A DNA stretch of 64,000 nt from Rhizobium anhuiense (GTDB lineage Bacteria > Pseudomonadota > Alphaproteobacteria > Rhizobiales > Rhizobiaceae): the NCBI RefSeq assembly GCF_003985145.1, contig NZ_ML133537.1:62001-126000 (forward strand), read 5' to 3'. Shown in pieces: positions 35,587 to 46,122 of the stretch. Within the stretch, counting starts at the first letter, position 1. The number at the start of each line of letters is the position of its first letter. Under the pieces are notes generated by a model. The model was not told where the DNA came from and did not search any database. It saw only the letters and a program-made list of their open reading frames with translations. The translations under genes were made by a program, and so were the position numbers.

Positions 35587-35722
35587 GCCCCTCATCCGGT
35601 TGCCGCCACCTTCTCCCCGCTCGCGGGGCGAAGGGGGATAGCCGTAACCTCTCCGTTCCTCTCCCGCCTCTCAGGGCACGTCCCCTCGCCCCGTTTACGG
35701 GGAGAGGGTTAGGGTGAGGGGC
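35587..35722. repeat. Palindromic intergenic repeat (CCCTCA type)
   Basis: The element begins GCCCCTCATCC and ends GGGTGAGGGGC. Inner arms include CTTCTCCCCGC and CGGGGAGAGG. This GC-rich imperfect palindrome is of a type scattered through rhizobial intergenic regions. It lies between the disrupted DUF4037 gene and cysK. The remaining 134 bp to cysK hold only a doubtful 26-codon minus-strand frame (35725-35805). Confidence 0.65.
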
Positions 35723-35856
35723 AGTCATTCGGCGCAAACCGGACTGCCGTAGCCTGATGCGAGGATCCGCTGGATATCAACCGGCTGCAGAACAAGCCCG
35801 AGCATGACCGAAGCGCCGCGCCACGTAAGAAGATGAATGCCCGGCCAAGCTCTGCC

Positions 35857-36819
<963 letters not shown>

Positions 36820-36963
36820 GGGTGCTCTCCCTTTGAAATCCTGCCCCTGGAATCGAGGGGAGAATAGGGTCAAAGGCCGGTCTAGGCCAGAGCGCGTTCG
36901 GCCCGGAGATGCGGTCCGCGGAGAAAAAAACCTTTGAAAACCGTTTCTTGTCGAATGTTTATT

Positions 36964-37581
36964 TCAGGCAGCCCGCGTGGCGATGAAGGCCGCCGTGCCC
37001 GCCAGGATACCGGCCGCAACCCGGTTCAGCGCCTGCAAGGCCCGCGGCTCTCTCAGCATCGTCCGGGCTCGCGAGGCAAGCAGCATATAGGGCACCAGCA
37101 CGACGATCAGCACCACGAAGGTAACAGTGAGCAGGAGCGCATAGTCTGACAAGCCGATATGGCCGATATCGATCAGCGTCGGCACCAGGGCGACATAGAA
37201 CAGCATCGTCTTCGGATTGCCGAGCGTCACCAGCAGGCCGGAGAGGAAGGACAGGCCGATATTGCTCGATTTGCGCGCCGCGATATCCTGCGGCAGCAAT
37301 CCCGCCGTCCAGAGCTTCCAGGCGATGTAGCCGAGATAGAGGGCGCCGGCGATCTTGATGGCGATGAACACCTCGGTGAAGCTCTGCGCCACGAAGGCGA
37401 GGCCGAGAATGACCGCGGTGAGATAGGTCATGTCGCCGAGCACCAGGCCGAGGCCCATGAAGAAGGTCTCGCGGAAATTCGAGCCGAGCGCCCGTGCGAC
37501 GATCGCGGTGATCCCAGGTCCGGGAATGGCCGCGGCGATGAACAGCGCTCCGGCATAGGTGATCAGGACGGTGAGGCTCAT
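36964..37581 (-). CDS. LysE/RhtB family amino-acid exporter
   Basis: The 205-residue inner-membrane protein has six hydrophobic segments and the family N-terminal pattern FIAAAIPGPGITAIVARALG (residues 15-34). SGLLVTLGNPKTMLFYVAL follows in the middle. It should export an amino acid such as homoserine, threonine or a cysteine-pathway metabolite; the substrate is not determined. Its position beside cysK suggests, without proof, a link to that pathway. Confidence 0.88.
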   Translation of the reverse strand: MSLTVLITYAGALFIAAAIPGPGITAIVARALGSNFRETFFMGLGLVLGDMTYLTAVILGLAFVAQSFTEVFIAIKIAGALYLGYIAWKLWTAGLLPQDIAARKSSNIGLSFLSGLLVTLGNPKTMLFYVALVPTLIDIGHIGLSDYALLLTVTFVVLIVVLVPYMLLASRARTMLREPRALQALNRVAAGILAGTAAFIATRAA

Positions 37582-37815
37582 CTTCTTAACCCACAGGGCT
37601 TCTGCCGCCCTCTATAGGCAAGCCTTGCTGCCGCATCAATGCTTTGGCGCTGATCTGTCCATAACCATAAAGAATAGGTCTGCTGAACCATGATCTACTT
37701 GGAAAGCGACCCCGCCTTGCTATCTCTCCCTCTGCAAATGCGCGATCAGCGTCCTCCGCGCCTCCCGAAAGGGAGCGCAACGCCGCGGAGATTTTCATCA
37801 CCAAGGAGAAAATAA

Positions 37816-38335
37816 ATGTCCCCCAGCTCAGCCGAAACCCGCAGGCTTTCGCCGCTCAAGACGCCGTCCAGCCTGTCGACCAACGCCATTTACCGATATC
37901 TCGGCGGCGCTGACCGCCCTGCTTGCCGATGTCTTCACGCTTTATCTGAAGACCAAGAATTTCCACTGGCACATGTCCGGCCCGCATTTTCGCGACTATC
38001 ATCTGCTGCTCGACGAACAGGCCGAGCAGATCTTCGCCATGACCGACGACATTGCCGAACGTGCCCGCAAGATCGGCGGCACGACGCTGCGCTCCATTGG
38101 CCAGATCGCCCGCCAGCAGCGCCTTTCGGACAATGACGCCGATTTCGTTACGCCCGAAGACATGTTGTCGGAATTGCGCGAGGACAATGCGCAGCTCGTT
38201 TCGCTGCTGCGCGAGGTGCATGGCCTTTGCGACGAGCATAATGACGTCGCGACCGCCAGCCTGATCGAGAACTGGATCGACGAGGGCGAGCGCCGCACCT
38301 GGTTCCTGTTCGAAACGACCCGCCCGCAGAGGTAA
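37816..38335 (+). pseudogene. dps: Dps-family DNA-binding ferritin, disrupted by a 1-bp frameshift
   Basis: The N-terminal frame starts at ATG 37816 with AAGGAGA upstream and encodes SPLKTPSSLSTNA. The rest of Dps then continues one frame over: DISAALTALLADVFTLYLKT, FHWHMSGPHFRDYHLLLDEQ and VHGLCDEHNDVATASLIENW, ending at 38335. The ferroxidase residues His, His, Asp and Glu are intact. Removing one base in ATTTACC (37888-37894) restores a complete protein. Dps would protect DNA and store iron under stress. It is either a real loss or an error in a homopolymer; a shorter protein from ATG 37973 would lack the first helix. Confidence 0.82.
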
Positions 38336-38382
38336 TAGCGGCAACGGGACGTCTCAGCCGTCCCCGTCGGGGCGCCCGGCTC

Positions 38383-39285
38383 TCAGCCCTCGAGCGCCCG
38401 CGGCCGCAGCCAGCGCGGCGTCCAGCCGAGATTCATGCCGGCGGCGGCAAGCAGGATAATCGCCGCACCGGCGATCTGCATCGGCTGCAGCGCGTGGCCG
38501 AAAGCCAGCCGGTCGACGAGGATTGCGGCGATCGGATAGATGAAGGACAGCGCGCCGGTGAGATGCGTCGGCAGCCTCTGGATCGCGCCGTAGAGCAGCA
38601 CATACATCAGCCCGGTATGGACGACGCCGACGGTGACGAGGATCGCCCAGCCCCCGACATCTTGCGGCGGATTTGAAAAGTCGGTCATCGGCGCCAGCAT
38701 CAGCATGCCGGTGGCGACCTGGATAAGCGCGATCAGATGCGGCGGCGTGCCTTTGAGCCATTTCGCGGCCAGCGCTGCCAAGGCGTAGAAGAAGGCGGCG
38801 CCGAGCGCCATCAGGATGCCGAGGCCGTAGCCCTCCGATATAGCTCCGCCCGCCTCCGGTTTTGCCTCGACGATGGCAATCATGCCGGCGAAGGCGAGCG
38901 TCAGCCAGAACAGCTTGGTGGCGGTGATCTTCTCGCCGAGGAAGAGCGCACCGAGCACCAGCAGCATGAAAGGCTGGGTGTTATAGACGGTCGTCGCAAT
39001 CGAGATCGTCGCATGCGAATAGGAGGCAAACAGCAACAGCCAGTTCAAGACGATGGCGACGCCGCCAAAAATGGCGATGCCGAAGGCGCGCAGCGTGATG
39101 ATACCGGGCCGCAGCAGCCCGAGAGCGCCGCAGATGACAAGCAGGGTGAGCGCGCCGAACAGGCAGCGCCAGAAGACCACGCCGCTGACGGGCTGTCCCG
39201 ACATGACGACGAACCAGCCGATCGTCCCCGAGATCAGCATCGCTGCCGTCATTTCCACCGTGCCCCGTCTGATGTCGCTACCCAT
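38383..39285 (-). CDS. EamA/DMT-family inner-membrane transporter
   Basis: The 300-residue protein has ten hydrophobic segments arranged as two EamA repeats, the second beginning near GYGLGILMALGAAFFYALAA. Such proteins move metabolites or amino acids; the substrate is unknown. I choose ATG 39285 because GGAGG lies at ideal distance; the frame continuing to 39399 runs over the divergent promoter. It is transcribed away from an AsnC-type regulator across 112 bp, and that regulator probably controls it. Confidence 0.88.
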   Translation of the reverse strand: MGSDIRRGTVEMTAAMLISGTIGWFVVMSGQPVSGVVFWRCLFGALTLLVICGALGLLRPGIITLRAFGIAIFGGVAIVLNWLLLFASYSHATISIATTVYNTQPFMLLVLGALFLGEKITATKLFWLTLAFAGMIAIVEAKPEAGGAISEGYGLGILMALGAAFFYALAALAAKWLKGTPPHLIALIQVATGMLMLAPMTDFSNPPQDVGGWAILVTVGVVHTGLMYVLLYGAIQRLPTHLTGALSFIYPIAAILVDRLAFGHALQPMQIAGAAIILLAAAGMNLGWTPRWLRPRALEG

Positions 39286-39397
39286 GATAACCTCCGCCGT
39301 TGATGGCATGATAATATTGCGGCCGGAGGCGATTTTATATAAGGATAAAAAGGAAGATGATCGATATCGCCTAATCATCATAGGAAAGTGGATCGCC

Positions 39398-39862
39398 ATG
39401 GCTAATGATGTGCAATCGCTCGACGAGGTCGATCAGGCCATCCTCGAAGCGCTGGCCGGCAATGCCCGGATCTCGCTGAAGGAGCTGGCGCAGCAGGTCG
39501 GCCTGTCCTCGCCGAGTGCCGCCGAGCGCCTGCGCCGGCTGGAGGAGCGCGGCGTCATCAAGGCTTTCACCATTGATCTCGATCCCGCCGCCGTCGGTTA
39601 TCCCCTGCAGGCGATCGTGCGCGTGCGTCCGTTGCCGGGGCAGCTGCACATCGTCGAGCGCATCATCCAGGACATTCCCGAAATCGTCGAATGCGACAAG
39701 GTCACCGGTGAGGATTGTTTCATCGCCCGCCTGGTCATCCGCTCGATGGCGGAGCTCGACGGCCTGCTCGACCGGGTTGCCGAAAGGGCAGAAACCAACA
39801 CCTCGATGATCAAGGCCTCACCGGTCAAACGCCGCCTGCCGCCGCTTTCCCGGAAAAAGTAA
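39398..39862 (+). CDS. Lrp/AsnC family transcriptional regulator
   Basis: The 154-residue protein has an N-terminal AsnC helix-turn-helix (LDEVDQAILEALAGNARISL, then ELAQQVGLSSPSAAERLRRL). A C-terminal RAM ligand-binding domain follows (LQAIVRVRPLPGQL to VTGEDCFIARLVIRSMAELD). It is divergent from the EamA transporter, a common layout in which an amino-acid-sensing regulator controls an exporter. The shared 112-bp spacer is AT-rich and includes ATCGATATCG. Confidence 0.9.
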   Translation: MANDVQSLDEVDQAILEALAGNARISLKELAQQVGLSSPSAAERLRRLEERGVIKAFTIDLDPAAVGYPLQAIVRVRPLPGQLHIVERIIQDIPEIVECDKVTGEDCFIARLVIRSMAELDGLLDRVAERAETNTSMIKASPVKRRLPPLSRKK

Positions 39863-39897
39863 ACGTCGACAGAACCGGTCCCTTTGCTGGAGCTGCT

Positions 39898-40797
39898 CTA
39901 AAAATCCGCCATCGGCGACAGCATCGCCGGGAAATTCGGGATAGTATCGCCAAGCCCGCGCAGCATCAGCCTCGTGCCGCTTTCCAACGGTTGCGGGACG
40001 CCTGCCCAGCCGAGCCTGTCGGGACAGAAAAGCACCTCGACCGTGGCGGGCACGATCTCCAACCCGCCGAGGATTGCTGCAAGCGAGGGCATCTCCGCCG
40101 CCACCACGTCGAGAAGACTGAAGCGGCCCGTCTCGTCGATCTTCCAGGCGATGGCCGCCTGCCGGTCTTCCAGGAAGCTGAGGCGGATATCGGGATCGAG
40201 CTGGGTATTGATCAGAAACATCGCCGCATTGACGGTGACACCAAGCGATGTCGAAACCGGGCTTCGTCTTTTCAGCAGCGATTGCAGCAGGGCAAGATCA
40301 TCCGCATGCGTCGGCGCAAGCAGCCGGGCGGGTGCGGCTGATGCCGAAGGGGCGGGTGCCGCTCCCTCGTATCGGTGCAGCGGTATCGCACGGAAACCAT
40401 AGGGTTCGTAGAGAGACGGCTTGTCGGTATAGAGGATGACGGCTTCAAAGCCCTGCCGCTCGCACCAGTCGAGCGCCTTTACCGTCACGTCGCGATAGAG
40501 CCCGCGGCCACGCCATCGTGGCCGCACGGCGCCTGATTGAAGCCCGGCGGCATGGACGATCCTGCCGTTGATGACGAAGGGCAGCGCAAAGGCTGAGATA
40601 TTCGCCGCAAGCTCGCCATTGCCGTCAAACCAGCCGAAAGGCATGCTGGAGGGATCGGGTCCGCCGAGCTGTTGCAGCGGCCCGATATCGATGCCGAAAA
40701 TATCCTGAAGCAGGTTGACCAGCGCCGCCCAGCCGGCGGGATCGCCGAAATAATCCTGCCGGAAGGTCAGGCCAGCGCTGTCGAAGCGCCTGGTCAT
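39898..40797 (-). CDS. GNAT-family N-acetyltransferase (two-domain, Eis-like length)
   Basis: The 299-residue protein has a GNAT core with the acetyl-CoA loop RPRWRGRGLYRDVTVKALDW (about residues 92-111) and ILYTDKPSLYEPYGF. A C-terminal half of about 150 residues may be a second acetyltransferase-like or SCP2-like region. The substrate is unknown. ATG 40797 overlaps the dut stop as TGATG, so the two are coupled. An in-frame GTG at 40800 is less likely. Confidence 0.8.
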   Translation of the reverse strand: MTRRFDSAGLTFRQDYFGDPAGWAALVNLLQDIFGIDIGPLQQLGGPDPSSMPFGWFDGNGELAANISAFALPFVINGRIVHAAGLQSGAVRPRWRGRGLYRDVTVKALDWCERQGFEAVILYTDKPSLYEPYGFRAIPLHRYEGAAPAPSASAAPARLLAPTHADDLALLQSLLKRRSPVSTSLGVTVNAAMFLINTQLDPDIRLSFLEDRQAAIAWKIDETGRFSLLDVVAAEMPSLAAILGGLEIVPATVEVLFCPDRLGWAGVPQPLESGTRLMLRGLGDTIPNFPAMLSPMADF

Positions 40798-41267
40798 CAC
40801 ACGCCGGTGGAGCCGAAGCCGCCTGCGCCGCGCAGCGTTTCGCTGGCCTCGGTGATCTCCGCCACCCGCACCTGCGTCACCGGTGCGATCACCATCTGGG
40901 CAATGCGCATACCGCGCTCGATGACGAAGGGCTCCTCGCCGAGATTGGCGAGCAGCACTTTCACCTCGCCGCGATAGTCGCTGTCGACGGTACCCGGCGA
41001 ATTCAGGCAGGTGATGCCGTTCTTGAAGGCGAGGCCGGAGCGCGGCCGCACCTGTCCCTCGAAATGCTCGGGGATTTCGAAGATGAAGCCGGTCGGCACC
41101 AGCGCCCGTTTGCCCGGCAGAAGCGTCAGTGGTGTCGCCTCGTCGATGGCGGCGCGCAGGTCCATGCCGGCCGCCCCCTTGCTTTCATAGGCGGGCAGGT
41201 CGAGGCCTTCGCCATTCGGCAGGCGGATGAGGTTCAGCGTCGGGCTGAGATCGTGATGAATGGTCAT
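40797..41267 (-). CDS. dut: dUTP diphosphatase
   Basis: The 156-residue trimeric dUTPase hydrolyses dUTP to dUMP, keeping uracil out of DNA and feeding thymidylate synthesis. All conserved motifs are present: GMDLRAAID, RPRSGLAFKNGI, GTVDSDYRGEVKVLLAN with the catalytic aspartate, RGMRIAQMVIAPV and the C-terminal RGAGGFGSTG. It is the first gene of a two-gene unit with the GNAT protein and is divergent from prfC. Confidence 0.96.
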   Translation of the reverse strand: MTIHHDLSPTLNLIRLPNGEGLDLPAYESKGAAGMDLRAAIDEATPLTLLPGKRALVPTGFIFEIPEHFEGQVRPRSGLAFKNGITCLNSPGTVDSDYRGEVKVLLANLGEEPFVIERGMRIAQMVIAPVTQVRVAEITEASETLRGAGGFGSTGV

Positions 41268-41358
41268 GGGCCATTACTTTGCGCGTGGAAGGGCAAGGTC
41301 AATTGCATTGCCGGGCTTTAATCGCTAGATACGCGGCAATTCCACAGGATTCACAAGT

Positions 41359-42942
41359 ATGGCCGAAAGTCTCGCCGAGGCGGTCTCCCGCCGCCGCACA
41401 TTCGCTATTATCGCCCACCCGGACGCGGGTAAGACGACGCTCACCGAAAAGCTGCTGCTGTTCGGCGGCGCCATTCAGCTTGCCGGTGAAGTCAAGGCGA
41501 AGAAGGATCGAATGCAGACGCGCTCCGACTGGATGAAGATCGAGCGCGAACGCGGCATCTCGGTCGTCACCTCGGTGATGACCTTCGAATATAACGATAA
41601 TGTCTTCAACATCCTCGACACGCCGGGTCACGAGGATTTCGCCGACGACACCTATCGCACGCTGACGGCCGTCGATGCCGCCGTCATGGTCATCGACGCC
41701 GCCAAGGGTATCGAGCCGCGCACGCTGAAGCTCTTCGAAGTCTGCCGCATGCGTGATATTCCGATCATCACCTTCATCAACAAAATGGACCGCGAAAGCC
41801 GCGATCCCTTCGAGATCCTCGACGAGGTGGAAGAGAAGCTGGCGCTGGATACGGCGCCGATCACCTGGCCGGTCGGCCGCTCGAAGACCTTCTGCGGTTC
41901 CTACAATATTGCCGCCAACACGGTGCGCGGGTCGGATACCGAAATCGAGGGAACGCCGGTCAACGGCCCGCAGAGCGTTGCCGGCCGGTTGCCGGAAAAC
42001 GAGCGCCAGGCATTCGTCGAGGAGACGGAGCTGGCGATCGAGGCCTGCCGCCCCTTCGACCGCCAGGCCTTCCTGGAAGGCCATATGACGCCGGTCTTCT
42101 TCGGTTCGGCGTTGCGCAATTACGGCGTTCGCGACCTCATCAACGCGCTCGGCGATTTCGCGCCGCCGCCGCGTGACCAGGTCGCCGATACCAGGACGGT
42201 GCATGCGACGGACGACAAGATGACGGCCTTCGTCTTCAAGATCCAGGCCAACATGGACCCCAACCATCGCGACCGCATCGCCTTTGCCCGCATCTGCTCC
42301 GGCAAGCTCGAGCGCGGCATGAAGGCCAGGCTCGCCCGCACCGGCAAGCAGCTTGGCCTGACGGCGCCGCAATTCTTCTTCGCCTCGCAGCGCCAGCTCG
42401 CTGACACCGCCTATGCCGGCGATGTCGTCGGCATTCCCAACCACGGGACGCTCCGGATCGGCGATACGCTGACCGAAGGCGAATCCCTGGTCTTCCAGGG
42501 CGTGCCGAACTTCTCGCCGGAAATCCTGCGCCGCGTGCGCCTGGAAGACGCGATGAAGGCAAAGAAGCTCAAGGAAGCCCTGCAGCAGATGGCCGAGGAA
42601 GGCGTCGTCCAGCTGTTTTCGCCGGAAGACGGCTCGCCGGCGATCGTCGGCGTCGTCGGCGCCCTGCAGCTCGACGTGCTGAAGGAGCGGCTAATGGCCG
42701 AATACGGCCTGCCCGTCTCCTTCGAAATGTCGCGTTTCTCCGTCTGCCGCTGGATCTCGGCCGATCAGCCGGCCGATCTCGACAAGTTCCTCACCGTCAA
42801 GCGCGGCGATATCGCCCGCGATCTCGACGGCGATCCGGTCTTCCTCGCCCAGGACGGTTTCTCGCTGCGTTATGAGTCTGAGCGTTATCCGGCGATCAAG
42901 ATGGTCGCCATCAAGGAATATCACGCCGCAAAGGCGGCGTGA
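41359..42942 (+). CDS. prfC: Peptide chain release factor 3
   Basis: The 527-residue translational GTPase recycles RF1/RF2 after termination. The G-domain motifs are AHPDAGKTT (G1), DTPGHEDF (G3) and NKMD (G4). Domains II and III follow to full length, ending in YHAAKAA. The C-terminus is intact although the secretion island begins only 18 bp after the stop. A decayed second copy of its 3' end lies at 50253-50386, on the far side of that island. Confidence 0.95.
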   Translation: MAESLAEAVSRRRTFAIIAHPDAGKTTLTEKLLLFGGAIQLAGEVKAKKDRMQTRSDWMKIERERGISVVTSVMTFEYNDNVFNILDTPGHEDFADDTYRTLTAVDAAVMVIDAAKGIEPRTLKLFEVCRMRDIPIITFINKMDRESRDPFEILDEVEEKLALDTAPITWPVGRSKTFCGSYNIAANTVRGSDTEIEGTPVNGPQSVAGRLPENERQAFVEETELAIEACRPFDRQAFLEGHMTPVFFGSALRNYGVRDLINALGDFAPPPRDQVADTRTVHATDDKMTAFVFKIQANMDPNHRDRIAFARICSGKLERGMKARLARTGKQLGLTAPQFFFASQRQLADTAYAGDVVGIPNHGTLRIGDTLTEGESLVFQGVPNFSPEILRRVRLEDAMKAKKLKEALQQMAEEGVVQLFSPEDGSPAIVGVVGALQLDVLKERLMAEYGLPVSFEMSRFSVCRWISADQPADLDKFLTVKRGDIARDLDGDPVFLAQDGFSLRYESERYPAIKMVAIKEYHAAKAA

Positions 42943-42960
42943 TCGGTTGGCGGCCTGGGG

Positions 42961-44313
42961 CTATTTTTCCCGCAGCGCCCGACGGAAGTTCTGGGTGATC
43001 GGCTCAGCCAGATAAGCAAGCACGGTGCGGGCCCCCGTCCGGATCATCGCCTCGCTCGACATGCCGGGCAGCAGTTTGCGGCCCTCCAGCTTGGCGAGTT
43101 CGCTCTTGTCGATCAGCACGGTCGCGGCGAAATAGGGCGCGCCGCTGCGCTCCTCCACCATCCGGTCAGCCGAGATGATCTCCACGACGCCGTCGAGTGG
43201 CGGGAGGTTGTAGCGGGCAAAGGCCGGGAAACTGACGCGCGCGGCCTGTCCGGGGGCGATCGTCTCGACGTCCTCCGGTCTGACCATGGCCTCGACCACG
43301 AGCGGCTGCCCGAGCGGCACGACCGTCATCAGTGTCTCGCCGGGTTTCACGACACCGCCCGCCGTGTGGACCTTCAGGTCCATGATGATGCCGTCAACGG
43401 GTGCGACCACATTGGTGCGGGCAAGCACGTCCCTGGCGGTACGTTCCTCCTGTCTGAGGTCGAACAACTCCGCCTCGACCTTGCTCAACTCCTCGACGGC
43501 CTCGTTGAGCCGCACCGTGCCGAGGTTCAAGCTTTGCATGTCGATCTCGGCCATGGCGCTTTTGGCGCGAGCGATGGCCGCGACGTTGGTGGCGCGCTCT
43601 CCCTCGATCTCCCGCTGTTGCCGTTTGAGCAGCAGGTTCCGTTCGCGCGTGACCAACCCCCGCTTGAGTAGACTGTCGAGGTCTTTGGTTTCGCCCTCGA
43701 GCGCCTCGATCTGCTTGTCCTCAGTGATGATAAGTTCCTCCAGTCCGGTGATCTCTTCCGCGGTCTGGCGACGGCGCTGGCTGAGAATTTCCCGCTCGTC
43801 CTGCAAATTGTGGTGCTTTGCCGCGAAGACGTCACGCTGTGAGGCCACCGCATCCTTTGCCGCTTTGGCGGAGTTTGCGAGCAAGGCGGGATCAAACTCG
43901 ATCTCGGCCTTGCCATCACGCTCGGCCTTGAGGCGAGCGGCCAGCGCCTCGCGCGTTGCTATTCGGTTCTGGATCAGATCAAGCTTCGCCTTTGCCTGTG
44001 TGCTGTCGAGGTGGATGAGGACCTTACCCGTCTCGACGATATCGCCGTTGGCGGCATTCAACTCCGCGATGATGCCGCCCTCGAGGTGCTGGATGAGCTT
44101 GCGGTCGCCGGCAACCTTGATGACGCCAGGCGCCACTGCGGCGCTGTCCAGCGGTGCAAGCGCTGCCCAACCCAGGGCCCCGCCGAAGAACAGGAACATG
44201 ATCGCGAATCCGGCGAAGGTCACGCCCGTAAGACGCAACGGTACCGGCGCAGCGGGTGGCGAAACGGGTAAGGGGACGACCTTCATGTCCTTCATGTCTG
44301 TTTTCATTTTCAT
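42961..44313 (-). CDS. HlyD-family type I secretion membrane fusion protein
   Basis: The 450-residue adaptor has a cytoplasmic N-terminus, one membrane segment (about residues 31-52, GFAIMFLFFGGALGWAAL), a long coiled-coil hairpin (about 110-290) and a C-terminal lipoyl/beta-barrel region with VVAPVDGIIMDLKVHTAGGV. This is the PrtE/HlyD layout bridging the ABC exporter to an outer-membrane TolC, which is not encoded here. It lies 2 bp after the ABC exporter gene and is convergent with prfC, 18 bp away, at the proposed left edge of the island. Confidence 0.92.
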   Translation of the reverse strand: MKMKTDMKDMKVVPLPVSPPAAPVPLRLTGVTFAGFAIMFLFFGGALGWAALAPLDSAAVAPGVIKVAGDRKLIQHLEGGIIAELNAANGDIVETGKVLIHLDSTQAKAKLDLIQNRIATREALAARLKAERDGKAEIEFDPALLANSAKAAKDAVASQRDVFAAKHHNLQDEREILSQRRRQTAEEITGLEELIITEDKQIEALEGETKDLDSLLKRGLVTRERNLLLKRQQREIEGERATNVAAIARAKSAMAEIDMQSLNLGTVRLNEAVEELSKVEAELFDLRQEERTARDVLARTNVVAPVDGIIMDLKVHTAGGVVKPGETLMTVVPLGQPLVVEAMVRPEDVETIAPGQAARVSFPAFARYNLPPLDGVVEIISADRMVEERSGAPYFAATVLIDKSELAKLEGRKLLPGMSSEAMIRTGARTVLAYLAEPITQNFRRALREK

Positions 44314-44315
44314 GC

Positions 44316-46040
44316 CTATTTCGCCACGATGGTCGGCATCTGGGTGACCTTGCGGACCCGCGCGGCGAGTTCATTGAAGACATAGTCGCGCGGACCGAAG
44401 AGGTCCTGTTGGCCTCGGTTGAGCACGAGTATTTTGTCGACCGTCTCCATGATGTTCGGTCGGTGCGCGATCAGGATAACGGTCGTGCCCGCCGCCTTGA
44501 CCGTGCCGAGGGCTGCGATCAACGCCTCCTCACCGTCGCGGTCGAGGTTGGAATTGGGCTCGTCCAGGATGATGAGGGCCGGGTCGTCGTAAAGCGCCCG
44601 CGCCAACCCGATGCGTTGGCGCTGCCCGCCTGAGAGGACCGCGCCGGATTCGCCGATCTCGGTGAGGTAACCCTTCGGCAGTCCTTTGATCAGTTCGTGA
44701 ACGCCCGCCAGCTGCGCGGCTTTGACCACCTTGTCGAAGACCACCGGGCTGAGCTTTGCGAAGCGGCAGATGTTTTCGGAGACGGTACCGGCGAAGAGCT
44801 CGATGTCCTGCGGCAGATAACCGACATAATGACCACGGTCCTCCGCTGCCCATTGGGCAACGTCCATGCCGTCGAGCAAGGCACGCCCTCCGGATGGGCG
44901 CCAGGCACCGGCCAGTATTCGCGCCAGACTCGTCTTGCCGGCCGCGCTCTGGCCGATCAGCGCCATCGCTTCACCCGGCTCGAGGTGGAAGCTGATGCCT
45001 TTCAGGATAGGCTCGCCGCCCTGTCGGCCAAGCACGATATTGTCGGCCTCGAACCTGCCTTTCGGTCGCGGTAGTGGCAGAACCGGCGTGGCCTCCGGGT
45101 GCTGCCCGGCGACGGCGGTGAGACGTTTGTAAGCGGCGCGCGCTCCGACCGTCGCCTTCCATGTTCCGATCGCTTGTTCGACCGGGGACAATGCGCGGCC
45201 CATCAGGATTGAGGCGGAAATCATGATCCCGGGTGAAGCCTGGTTCCGAAGGACGAGATAAGCCCCAAGGCCCAGTATGGCCATTTGCAGGGCCAGCCGG
45301 TGGCAACGGGCGAGGGCTGCGATGACGCCGCCACGGTTGGCAGCAAGAACCTGTCCTTTGTTTGCCTCGTCCTGCTGGACCTTCCAGCCTTCCAGCAGTG
45401 GCTTCAACATGCCCATTGCCTGCACGACCTCGGCGTTTCGGATTGCCGCCTCGGCCTGGACGTATGCCCGCGACTGCGCGCTTGCAGCCTCGGTCAACGG
45501 CTTGCGTGTGAGGTATTCGTTGAGCAACGCCAACGCAAACAGGACGATCCCGCCGCACAGCGCCAGCCAGCCCAGCCAAGGGTGCATGAAGAATATGGCG
45601 GCGAAAAACAGCGGCGCCCAAGGTGCGTCAAGGATAGGGAAGATGCTCGGGCTGGTGAAGAAATTCCGCACCTGGTCGAGGTCGCGCAGCGGACGGGCAT
45701 TGGCCTGGCCGGGCGCCGTGGCGGCATATTCCACCGATGCGGTCAGGAGAACCGGCGCCAGGCGCGCGTTCATCCACGATCCGACGGTTGCCAGAAGACG
45801 CCCGCGCACCACCTCCAGCCCCGCCATTGTCGCCAGGGCCGCCGCTGCCATCAGCGACAGCATCAGCAAGGTCTCCAGGCTGTGGCTGGACAAGACGCGG
45901 TGGTAGACCTGCAGCATATAAAGCGCCCCGGTCAGCATCAGCACGTTGATGCCGGCGCTGAACCAGACCAGCGGCCGGATGGCGCGTCTGGCTTCTTTCA
46001 TCACCACCTGCAGGGCAGGGGGCTGTTGGTTTGTTTTCAT
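44316..46040 (-). CDS. Type I secretion ABC exporter (PrtD-like ATPase/permease)
   Basis: The 574-residue protein has an N-terminal membrane domain with two clear N-terminal segments (LVWFSAGINVLMLTGALYML and the next) plus later ones. A C-terminal ATPase follows: Walker A GQSAAGKTSLARIL, signature LSGGQRQRIGLARAL and Walker B ALIILDEPNSNLD. PrtD-type exporters secrete proteins with uncleaved C-terminal signals. ATG 46040 is preferred to GTG 46043. It lies between the large repeat protein, its probable substrate, and the HlyD adaptor, and all three are read in the same direction. Confidence 0.92.
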   Translation of the reverse strand: MKTNQQPPALQVVMKEARRAIRPLVWFSAGINVLMLTGALYMLQVYHRVLSSHSLETLLMLSLMAAAALATMAGLEVVRGRLLATVGSWMNARLAPVLLTASVEYAATAPGQANARPLRDLDQVRNFFTSPSIFPILDAPWAPLFFAAIFFMHPWLGWLALCGGIVLFALALLNEYLTRKPLTEAASAQSRAYVQAEAAIRNAEVVQAMGMLKPLLEGWKVQQDEANKGQVLAANRGGVIAALARCHRLALQMAILGLGAYLVLRNQASPGIMISASILMGRALSPVEQAIGTWKATVGARAAYKRLTAVAGQHPEATPVLPLPRPKGRFEADNIVLGRQGGEPILKGISFHLEPGEAMALIGQSAAGKTSLARILAGAWRPSGGRALLDGMDVAQWAAEDRGHYVGYLPQDIELFAGTVSENICRFAKLSPVVFDKVVKAAQLAGVHELIKGLPKGYLTEIGESGAVLSGGQRQRIGLARALYDDPALIILDEPNSNLDRDGEEALIAALGTVKAAGTTVILIAHRPNIMETVDKILVLNRGQQDLFGPRDYVFNELAARVRKVTQMPTIVAK

Positions 46041-46122
46041 CACTATGTCTCTGGTGTACGAGATTACACAGCATGCAAAGACAGTGCGGGGGCAGCCTCG
46101 GCTGCCCCCGTTTGCTCAAGTG

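Noticed and set aside
35725..35805. 26-codon minus-strand frame between the CCCTCA repeat and cysK
   Set aside because: No ribosome binding site and no family; it may be chance or a gene relic.
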